Source of the DNA: Candidatus Saccharibacteria bacterium UBA6175 | Lineage (GTDB): Bacteria > Patescibacteriota > Saccharimonadia > Saccharimonadales > Saccharimonadaceae | Reading direction: 5' to 3' | Length of the DNA stretch: 64,000 nucleotides | NCBI GenBank assembly: GCA_002422915.1 | Contig: DITV01000004.1 | Location: forward strand, 232,827-296,826 | Shown here: piece by piece, positions 42,031-48,862 of the stretch | Position numbering within the stretch: position 1 is the first letter of the stretch | Layout of the letters: each line of letters starts with the position of its first letter | Program-made: the position numbers and the translations under genes | The notes under the pieces: generated by a model | Told to the model about the DNA's origin: nothing | Databases searched by the model: none | What the model saw: the letters and a program-made list of their open reading frames with translations, nothing else

Positions 42031-42930
42031 ATGTCTGAAACCTCTTTCCCGACCGATACGACACACAAAGACCAGGCAACTCACGCATGGCTGGAAGCGG
42101 TAGAGTTTGTACCGCTTTTCGAACGAACAGATGCACCAGCGCTTTTTGTTGATCGTGACGACCAACAGTACCTTTGGTCTCGTAGAGGTGTTGCCGGCCG
42201 TGAGAGCTTGCTTGCCCGTCGCTATTTTGAGCAGATGACACTTAAGCTCGACGATTCACACAAGGAAAATGGTTCTGAGGATATCTCATGGCTCGCCGTA
42301 AGGAGAGATCTCGACGTAGAAGATCTACACAGGAGAACTGTGTTTGAAATTGGTACAAATAAGGCCTTTACGCTGCCAGCTGAAGCCGAGCTTATTCATT
42401 TCCTCACAGAGAATACTCCATCGGCTATTTCATACGCACTTGCCCTGAATGTTGGTCGGAGTACGCTGGAAGCTGCGGGATGGAATAATGGTTCTGAAAT
42501 TGACATTGATCTCATCGTTGAGTTAGTCGAAGCATTTATGGGTGGTAGCAGTGGAGAATTTAATAGAGACGCCGTAGACCCAAATAAGACTTTTTCTGCC
42601 CAGTATGTTGCCAGACACGCGCTGTATTCAAGAGGAACAGTTGTATTTGCCACGGGTAATCAAGCAACCACGCTGAGCACTTACGAAGACTTTTCTTTGA
42701 AGCGACGCGATCGCACGATACCTCCGATAGAAGGCAATGTTATATACACAAGCATTCCCTTTTATGCGGGTGAATTTCGAACAGATGACTATGTTCCGTT
42801 TCATGCAAAAAACTCCCCATTACCGCAGGTCCTACGTGTCATGGCGAATGGCTCAAGTCACCCGCTTTACTCGATGGTCCACCACAGACACAGCGTTGAG
42901 CGGTTTCTAAAAGAGCGAGATCAATCGTGA
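42031..42930 (+). CDS. hypothetical soluble protein, first gene of an unknown pair
   Basis: 299 residues from the ATG at 42031: TACTAT ends 6 bases upstream. An ATG at 42007 would place the -10 inside the gene. Soluble, acidic N-terminal half. Notable segments: FVDRDDQQYLWSRRGVAGRE, VGRSTLEAAGWNNGSEIDID, and FSAQYVARHALYSRGTVVFA. Conserved-looking His/Arg residues could be catalytic, but no family is recognised. Overlaps the next gene by 4 bases (GTGA). Confidence 0.75.
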   Translation: MSETSFPTDTTHKDQATHAWLEAVEFVPLFERTDAPALFVDRDDQQYLWSRRGVAGRESLLARRYFEQMTLKLDDSHKENGSEDISWLAVRRDLDVEDLHRRTVFEIGTNKAFTLPAEAELIHFLTENTPSAISYALALNVGRSTLEAAGWNNGSEIDIDLIVELVEAFMGGSSGEFNRDAVDPNKTFSAQYVARHALYSRGTVVFATGNQATTLSTYEDFSLKRRDRTIPPIEGNVIYTSIPFYAGEFRTDDYVPFHAKNSPLPQVLRVMANGSSHPLYSMVHHRHSVERFLKERDQS

Positions 42931-43163
42931 CCGTTTGGGATGCCGAGCCGGGCGTACTACGTTCGGGTGAATATGTCGGCCAGCCACAATCAAGGGCTTA
43001 TGTTGAACTTGATGCAATAGTGCGTGCATCGGAAGAGCGACTTCTCGAGGAAGACCCAGAGGCGTTTTCAAAGTTCTTTCATGAGATGGCTCAAAGGGGA
43101 ATGGGTAGAACGATCGCTAATAGAAAAGCATATGAACGTGCATTGCAGCGACTTCGCTACTAG
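42927..43163 (+). CDS. small hypothetical protein, second gene of the pair
   Basis: 78 residues, GTG start overlapping the preceding stop (GTGA), so translationally coupled. Helical and charged (YVELDAIVRASEERLLEEDP; ETMAQ-type segment FHEMAQRGMGRTIANRKAYE). Its size and coupling would suit a partner of the larger protein. No homologue recognised. Confidence 0.65.
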   Translation: MTVWDAEPGVLRSGEYVGQPQSRAYVELDAIVRASEERLLEEDPEAFSKFFHEMAQRGMGRTIANRKAYERALQRLRY

Positions 43164-43166
43164 CAC

Positions 43167-43502
43167 TTATTCTCGTTCATCCGCCATAGCTTTCGTCCTA
43201 TTTCTGCGAACAATAATCACGCCAACCAGCACAGTGAAGGCAATCAGCAGTGCGCCCAATGTACCAATCCCATCGAGGAGCACGAAGAGGGTATTCAAGA
43301 CTATATAGAGCACGAGCGACGCAACAAATAACATTCGATAGGTGTTGTGTATCAGCAGAAGCACGGCGCTGATAACGATGAATGTGTTGGCGATAATCCG
43401 TAATGATTCAGGTTGACCAATCATCACATGGAAAGCGATGTCGAAGACATTCACGAAAAGAGTGAGATAGATGAGCAGTGATGCACGATCTCTCTTAGCC
43501 AT
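43167..43502 (-). CDS. hypothetical membrane protein
   Basis: 111 residues, four hydrophobic helices (LLIYLTLFVNVFDIAFHVMI; IIANTFIVISAVLLLIHNTY; MLFVASLVLYIVLNTLFVLL; LGALLIAFTVLVGVIIV) and a charged tail. TATACT (minus) ends 6 bases before the ATG. Not recognised. Confidence 0.78.
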   Translation of the reverse strand: MAKRDRASLLIYLTLFVNVFDIAFHVMIGQPESLRIIANTFIVISAVLLLIHNTYRMLFVASLVLYIVLNTLFVLLDGIGTLGALLIAFTVLVGVIIVRRNRTKAMADERE

Positions 43503-43552
43503 ACCCTCAGTATACGCTATAATAGCCCAAGTGGAACATTCCGCCGCTATAT

Positions 43553-43629
43553 GCCCCGGTAGCTCAGTTGGATAGAGCAGAGGACTTCTAAGCCTAAGGT
43601 CGCAGGTTCAAATCCTGCCCGGGGTACCA
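43553..43629 (+). tRNA. tRNA-Arg(UCU)
   Basis: 77 bases with CCA. Acceptor GCCCCGG / CCGGGGT (G1.U72). D arm GCTCAGTTGGATAGAGC; anticodon loop CTTCTAA gives TCT; T arm GCAGG-TTCAAAT-CCTGC. The anticodon stem GAGGA/GCCTA pairs only at its three inner positions, with mismatches at both ends. TATAAT at about 43518-43523 is the probable promoter. Confidence 0.9.
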
Positions 43630-43653
43630 CGAATTCATTTTTGAAATACGCCT

Positions 43654-44226
43654 ATGTCACTCATTATCGTCGATAACGAATCAAGTTATTCGCAACAGCT
43701 CATTGCTCTTTTTAAGGATGAGTCACCTCGTGTCATTCATTACAAAGAGCTTGCTGGCGCAAGGATTGCCAAGAATGACACGGTTATTTTGACCGGTGGT
43801 CACGGCGACCCGATTCTCTGGCACAAGAAAACGTATGCCGAAGAAAGTAAGCTCGTCAAGAAACACAGAGGTCCAATTATTGGGATTTGTCTTGGGTTCG
43901 AACTCATCGCTCATGTCTATGGGTCACATCTTCACCTGCTTAACGAACGCCGAAAAGGCGAGGTCGAGCTGAGGCCTACAAAGAGGGCGACGGTACACAT
44001 CCCTGAACAGGTCACTGTATTTGAGAATCATAACTGGTCGGTTCAAACGATAAAACACCCATTGGTAGCAGTGGCAGCTTCTGACTACGGCATTGAAATC
44101 ATTCGGCATGCTCGAAAGCCAATCTATGGGATGCAATTTCACCCCGAGATGTCTTCACCGGATGCAGTCGCGCTGTTTAAAGAGATACTACGGGAAGTTC
44201 GCCGCCGTCGTGTGCCCGAGCACTAG
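43654..44226 (+). CDS. class I glutamine amidotransferase domain protein
   Basis: 190 residues, a free-standing GATase. GGHGDP oxyanion-loop region, nucleophile Cys in IIGICLGFELIAH (about residue 79), and catalytic His-Pro-Glu in MQFHPEMSSPDAV. It supplies ammonia from glutamine to a partner not seen nearby. Closest in form to the GMP-synthase or anthranilate-synthase amidotransferase subunits. It lies 25 bases after tRNA-Arg with no clear promoter of its own. The last 4 bases overlap the convergent reductase. Confidence 0.88.
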   Translation: MSLIIVDNESSYSQQLIALFKDESPRVIHYKELAGARIAKNDTVILTGGHGDPILWHKKTYAEESKLVKKHRGPIIGICLGFELIAHVYGSHLHLLNERRKGEVELRPTKRATVHIPEQVTVFENHNWSVQTIKHPLVAVAASDYGIEIIRHARKPIYGMQFHPEMSSPDAVALFKEILREVRRRRVPEH

Positions 44227-44891
44227 TAGCCAAGAAAGCCGTCTTTCTTGATTCGTTTTCCGGAAATGCCCACCTTTTTAAGCTGCTCGGTGATGGAACG
44301 GACAAATCGAGGGCTCCCTGAAATATAGAACCAGCCGTCAGGATGTTGACCGGCTGCTTCAAGGAGTGTTTGCGAGAACATTTCTGGGTTAGTGACGTAG
44401 CGTGCTGAGGTGGCAGCTGTTTCGGTTTCGGTTCGGTAGGTGTGCGGCTCGCTTTCAACGTGAATAAGGTGGGTGGCGCGATCTGGTTCATGCGCGGCCA
44501 GCCAGAGAAGGAGTGAGCGAAATGGGGTAATGCCAATGCCTTGAGCTAACATCACAATCGGAAGTGAGTCGGCTGTCGGAATAAAGTTGAGGTAGGGGCC
44601 AAACATTTGGATAGTATCACCGGGAACGAGTTTCATCAGCTGTTTCTTGTAGCGACTCCCCGAACCAATATGCGTCCATACCTTCACATACGCCTCATCC
44701 GGTGAAGAGGCGAGCGAGAATGGGCGGGCGTTCAGTGGGTGGGTCAGTACAAACAGACTATGTTGCCCAGCGATGTGCCGGATGGGTGTGTTTGGTTCGA
44801 ATGAAAACGTGTAGACGTCGTCTTTCTCGAGGGTTTTTTCCACGTAGGTAAGGGTGGTACGGCGAAAGAAGGCAAATAAGTGAATGCCCAT
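44223..44891 (-). CDS. ferredoxin/flavodoxin-NADP reductase-like oxidoreductase
   Basis: 222 residues; ATG at 44889-44891 directly after the murA stop (TAATATG). FAD-binding barrel with RPFSLASSPDEAYVKVWTHI (the RxYS-type FAD motif reads RPFS), and NAD(P)-binding domain with IVMLAQGIGITPFRSLLLWL and GWFYISGSPRFVRSI. No 2Fe-2S cysteines. It transfers electrons between NAD(P)H and an unknown flavin or iron-sulphur partner. Co-transcribed with murA. Confidence 0.88.
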   Translation of the reverse strand: MGIHLFAFFRRTTLTYVEKTLEKDDVYTFSFEPNTPIRHIAGQHSLFVLTHPLNARPFSLASSPDEAYVKVWTHIGSGSRYKKQLMKLVPGDTIQMFGPYLNFIPTADSLPIVMLAQGIGITPFRSLLLWLAAHEPDRATHLIHVESEPHTYRTETETAATSARYVTNPEMFSQTLLEAAGQHPDGWFYISGSPRFVRSITEQLKKVGISGKRIKKDGFLGY

Positions 44892-44892
44892 A

Positions 44893-46425
44893 TTAGCCGG
44901 CAATATCTCGAATCACCGTTATCTTAGCGCCTAGTGTATTGAGTCGTTCGGCAAGGTCTTCGTAGCCACGGTTAATCGAGTAGATGTTTCGGAGGGTTGA
45001 AACGCCCGGGGCGGCTAGCATTGCCAGCATAATCACCACTGCGGGGCGGAGGGCTGGTGGGGTAACGATTTCGGCCGGCTTCCACTTGGTTGGCCCATCG
45101 ATGTAGATGCGGTGTGGGTCGATCAGCTGTACGGAAGCATTCAAGCGCGTCAGTTCGGTGAGGTAGATCGCGCGGTTTTCGTAGACCCAGTCGTGAATCA
45201 ACGTTCGGCCCTTGGCGGTCGCGGCAATGACGGCAAAGAAGGGGAGATTATCGATGTTGAGGCCAGGGAACGGCATCGAGTGGATTTTATCGGTCGGGGC
45301 GCGCAGCTTGCTGATTTTGGTGGTGATGTCGACGAGTCGGGTGTGACCATTGGCGGCAACATATTCGTCGGTCATCTCGTATTCAAAGCCCATGTTTTCG
45401 AGGAATTTGAGGTCGATTTCCAGAAACTCAATTGGTGCACGCTTGATGGTGATCTCAGATTTCGTGACGATCGCAGCGGCGATAAAGCTCATCACCTCAA
45501 TCGGGTCTTCTGACGGCCAGTACTCGACATTCTTATTGATGTCGCGGAGTCCGGTGATCGTCAGTGTGGTGGTGCCAATACCGTCGATCTTGACGCCAAG
45601 GGTCTGTAAGAAGAAACACACATCCTGGACCATGTAGTTAGGACTGGCGTTGCGAATAATTGTCGTGCCTTCGCTGAGGGCGGCGGCCATGATGATATTC
45701 TCTGTCACGGTGTCGCCGCGTTCAGAGAGAACAATGGCACGAGTGGGATGCACTGGCTTTGACGTCGCTTGGTAATGGCCGGTGACCGTTTCGACACTCA
45801 GGCCGAAGTATTCGAGGCCACTAAGGTGCGGTTCAACGGTACGCTCACCAAGAGAACACCCACCGGCGTACGGGAGTTCGAATGATTTGTATCGGTGAAG
45901 GAGTGGGCCGAGGAACATGATGATGCTGCGGGTCTTGCGAGCCGCCTCTTTGTCCATGTTTTCGAGCTTGAGCTTGGCCGGAGGGGTAATCTCAAGGTCA
46001 TTGTCACCGAACCAGCGAGTTTTAACACCAATGCTATTCAGTACCTCAATGATACGGTTCACTTCTTCAATCCGGGCAACGCGACGAAGGGTAGTTGTGC
46101 CACGGTTTAACAGTGACGCACACAGGAGCGCAACCGCGGCGTTTTTGCTGGTATTGGTAGTAATTTCACCAGAAAGCTGATGGCCACCTTCAATCCGAAA
46201 ATTGATAGATCCGGGTTGATTGACGGTTAAAATCGGACTTGACAAAACATCGCTAATGCGATTCAGCATATCAAGGCTGATATTTTGTCCACCTTTTTCG
46301 ATTCGATTGATGGCGCTCTGGCTGGTGCCAAGTCCTTTGGCTAAATCAGCCTGCGTCATACTTCTCGATTGTCGTAATTCTTGAATTAAGGTGCCAATTT
46401 TTGCGCTATATGAGGGTGTTTCCAT
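44893..46425 (-). CDS. murA: MurA with N-terminal HTH (XRE-type) domain
   Basis: 510 residues. Residues about 8-62 form an XRE helix-turn-helix (MTQADLAKGLGTSQSAINRI). From about 72 on it is UDP-GlcNAc enolpyruvyl transferase, with SKNAAVALLCASLL and catalytic Cys190 in GGCSLGERTVEPH. It catalyses the first committed step of peptidoglycan synthesis with PEP. The HTH fusion is unusual for MurA as described in model bacteria and suggests DNA binding, perhaps self-regulation. TACAAT (minus) ends 7 bases before the ATG: leaderless. Confidence 0.93.
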   Translation of the reverse strand: METPSYSAKIGTLIQELRQSRSMTQADLAKGLGTSQSAINRIEKGGQNISLDMLNRISDVLSSPILTVNQPGSINFRIEGGHQLSGEITTNTSKNAAVALLCASLLNRGTTTLRRVARIEEVNRIIEVLNSIGVKTRWFGDNDLEITPPAKLKLENMDKEAARKTRSIIMFLGPLLHRYKSFELPYAGGCSLGERTVEPHLSGLEYFGLSVETVTGHYQATSKPVHPTRAIVLSERGDTVTENIIMAAALSEGTTIIRNASPNYMVQDVCFFLQTLGVKIDGIGTTTLTITGLRDINKNVEYWPSEDPIEVMSFIAAAIVTKSEITIKRAPIEFLEIDLKFLENMGFEYEMTDEYVAANGHTRLVDITTKISKLRAPTDKIHSMPFPGLNIDNLPFFAVIAATAKGRTLIHDWVYENRAIYLTELTRLNASVQLIDPHRIYIDGPTKWKPAEIVTPPALRPAVVIMLAMLAAPGVSTLRNIYSINRGYEDLAERLNTLGAKITVIRDIAG

Positions 46426-46503
46426 AGCGCTTATTGTATATCATGGGCGGTATATTATCAAGTAGACTAGCGTGCACTGTTGAATGGTATACTGTTAAGA
46501 GAT

Positions 46504-47781
46504 ATGTCACACTATCCACCCCTGCCAGATGACCAAGTCACCTCATTGATTGCTGCCGAAGAAACTCGCCAAACGCGAGGCCTTGAGCTTATTCCAAGTG
46601 AGAACTATGCCAGTGATGCAGTACGTTGGGCGTTGTCGAGTGTCTTCACCAATAAATATGCCGAAGGGTATCCTGGGCGACGCTATTACGGTGGCCAGGA
46701 AAACACCGATCAGGTGGAGCAGTTAGCGATTGATCGCGCCAAGCAGTTATTTCGAGCCGATCACGCCAACGTCCAGCCGCACTCTGGCGCTGCCGCCAAT
46801 GAAGCTGTGTATTCGGCGTGGCTTGAGCCCGGTGATACGGTATTGGCAATGGATCTTAGCCACGGTGGCCATCTCACGCACGGTGCGCCCGTCACTCGGA
46901 GTGCTCAACTCTACAACTTTGTGCGCTACAAGATGAAAGAGGTGACGACGGGTGAGATTGACTACGATGAACTTCGTCAGCTCGCTCTTGCGCATCGTCC
47001 AAAAATCATTCTCGCAGGCTTTAGTGCGTATCCTCGAACCCTCGACTATGCTCGATTCGTCGCGATAGGCCAAGAGGTTGGCGCATTGCTGGTAGCTGAC
47101 ATGGCGCACATTGCCGGGCTCATCGCAGGTGGAGTTCTGGAGAATCCACTTGATGCCGGCTTCCATGTGATGACGAGTACGACACACAAGTCGTTAAGGG
47201 GTCCACGAGGAGGCATTATTCTCAGCAAAGGAGTTGTGGGAAATCCACTTAGCGCCCCTGAAAAAACAATTGAGAACATACCAACACTCATCGACCGCGC
47301 AGTATTCCCCGGTATGCAGGGTGGTCCACACATGAATGTGATTACGGCTAAGGCTGTGGCCTTCCACGAGGCGCTTCAGCCGGACTTTCAAGTGTATGCC
47401 CGCCAAGTCGTCGCAAATGCTAAACGACTCGCTTCAGAGCTCTCTGAGCGAGGCTTTCAGCTTATTACCGGTGGGACCGACAATCATCTCATTCTGGCAG
47501 ATGTCCAGGCAAGCTTTGGCATAGATGGGAAAACAGCCGAGCAGGTGCTTGATCGTGTTGGACTGACATTGAATGCAAATAGTATTCCTGATGATCCGTT
47601 GCCCCCTTTTCGCCCTAGTGGCATTCGTTTAGGGACACCCGCTTTGACGACCCGGGGTATGGGTGAAGATGATATGCCGCGGCTCGCAGACTGGATGGTC
47701 CGAGCGATTGTTTCAAAAGAAGATGAATCTGTATTGGAACAGATTCATCAAGAAGTCATTTCGTTTTTAGAGACGCTTTAG
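46504..47781 (+). CDS. glyA: serine hydroxymethyltransferase
   Basis: 425 residues from MSHYPPLPDDQV; TATACT lies 10 bases before this ATG, and an earlier in-frame ATG at 46480 precedes the -10. PLP lysine in MTSTTHKSLRGPRGG; ENYASDAVRWALSSVFTNKY and GRRYYGGQE substrate motifs. It makes glycine and 5,10-methylene-THF from serine. With folD at 55306 it is the visible one-carbon metabolism. The stop overlaps the convergent pilin gene by 4 bases. Confidence 0.98.
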   Translation: MSHYPPLPDDQVTSLIAAEETRQTRGLELIPSENYASDAVRWALSSVFTNKYAEGYPGRRYYGGQENTDQVEQLAIDRAKQLFRADHANVQPHSGAAANEAVYSAWLEPGDTVLAMDLSHGGHLTHGAPVTRSAQLYNFVRYKMKEVTTGEIDYDELRQLALAHRPKIILAGFSAYPRTLDYARFVAIGQEVGALLVADMAHIAGLIAGGVLENPLDAGFHVMTSTTHKSLRGPRGGIILSKGVVGNPLSAPEKTIENIPTLIDRAVFPGMQGGPHMNVITAKAVAFHEALQPDFQVYARQVVANAKRLASELSERGFQLITGGTDNHLILADVQASFGIDGKTAEQVLDRVGLTLNANSIPDDPLPPFRPSGIRLGTPALTTRGMGEDDMPRLADWMVRAIVSKEDESVLEQIHQEVISFLETL

Positions 47782-48221
47782 AGAGCGCCGACAAATACAG
47801 GGTTTGCGCAGGTTCCAGCTTGTTGTTCAACCCACTGATCAAGACTATAGTCGTAGTAACTTACCTGTACACCAGCACTTGCATCGCATGAGTAAAACTT
47901 CAGGATAGAAGGCGTTGATGGGCTCGTTCCATCTGCAGGCTCAGGTGCTTCTGCAAATGTGATACCAGCCAAACTGTACGGCAAGCCAGGGGCAGCACTC
48001 GTAAGATCCTCTGGCGTGTCAGGGTAGGTGGTATTATCGATGCTGTATAAATCCGCTTTTTTGACGACGTTGTTGGCTGTTGTTTGGCCACTCACCGTGT
48101 TTGCACGATCAGTGATGCCATTGTATGAAACAACCGTAATCGCCGCCAGAATTCCAATCACCACAATCACCACAAGAAGCTCAACGATAGTGAATCCTGA
48201 TTGAACGTACTTGCTGATCAT
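47778..48221 (-). CDS. type IV pilin-like protein, second copy
   Basis: 147 residues. Short leader, then prepilin motif SGFTIVELLVVIVVIGILAA with Glu at +5, an N-terminal helix and a globular domain. One Cys pair late in the chain (YSCDASAG and GTCANP) suggests a disulphide loop. Paralogue of the pilin at 48284-48787 (shared SYNGITDRANT / AYNGVTARANT). Clear SD AAGGAG. A hairpin at 48240-48267 separates it from the upstream pilin. Confidence 0.92.
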   Translation of the reverse strand: MISKYVQSGFTIVELLVVIVVIGILAAITVVSYNGITDRANTVSGQTTANNVVKKADLYSIDNTTYPDTPEDLTSAAPGLPYSLAGITFAEAPEPADGTSPSTPSILKFYSCDASAGVQVSYYDYSLDQWVEQQAGTCANPVFVGAL

Positions 48222-48239
48222 AGCGGAATCTCCTTTTGA

Positions 48240-48267
48240 GAAAGCGACCCTCCAAGGGGCCGCTTTC
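48240..48267 (-). terminator. hairpin between the two pilin genes
   Basis: On the minus strand GAAAGCG-CCCC-type arm pairs with AGGG-CGCTTTC across a short loop, ending in TTTC. A partial terminator or attenuator here would let the first pilin be made in excess over the second. The next SD follows 10 bases later. Confidence 0.6.
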
Positions 48268-48283
48268 GTGTATGTGTGATCTA

Positions 48284-48787
48284 TTAGCTTGTTGGACAGT
48301 TGGTCGTGTCACCAATGTTGAGCGGTGAAGACTCAGCGTTAGCGGCGTAGTCGAATGAGTAGATGCGAAGTCCGGTAATGTTACCGGCGACAACCGCAGC
48401 TTGGTTGTTCGTTGGGGTGAGTACGGCTGCGCTACACTTCAACACACGAATAGTGCTGTTTGGCGATGAATTTGTCAGCTCGGTCGTTGAGTAAGTTGGG
48501 GTTACACCAGTTAATGCGTACGTTGTTGTAGAAGCTGCACTGGTTAACTCAGCTGCAGTAATAGGGTAGCGGTTTTGGCCACCATCTGCTTGGTATACTT
48601 CTGCCTTTTTGGCAAAGTTACCCGCTGCTGTCTCTGAAGCTGCCGTGTTGGCACGCGCTGTGACACCGTTGTAGGCGACAATAGTAATTGCGGCCAAAAT
48701 ACCGATGACGACGATGACAATCAAGAGCTCAACAATGGTGAAGCCGCGCTTGTTTTGAAGGTTAGTTTTTATATTATTGAGACTCAT
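48284..48787 (-). CDS. type IV pilin-like protein, probable major pilin
   Basis: 167 residues. Prepilin cleavage motif RGFTIVELLIVIVVIGILAA with Glu at +5, then a helix and Ala/Thr-rich globular domain. Two late cysteines (VLKCSAA and DTTNCPTS) can form the C-terminal disulphide loop. Being first of two paralogues and upstream of an attenuator-like hairpin, it is the better candidate for major subunit (inference). GGGGG about 11 bases before the ATG is a loose SD. Confidence 0.92.
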   Translation of the reverse strand: MSLNNIKTNLQNKRGFTIVELLIVIVVIGILAAITIVAYNGVTARANTAASETAAGNFAKKAEVYQADGGQNRYPITAAELTSAASTTTYALTGVTPTYSTTELTNSSPNSTIRVLKCSAAVLTPTNNQAAVVAGNITGLRIYSFDYAANAESSPLNIGDTTNCPTS

Positions 48788-48862
48788 AGTTGAGTTGCCC
48801 CCTATTTAATGCTAGTTTGTCTGCTATTAATCTACTACGAAGTGCCGATAAGCGCAAGCATT

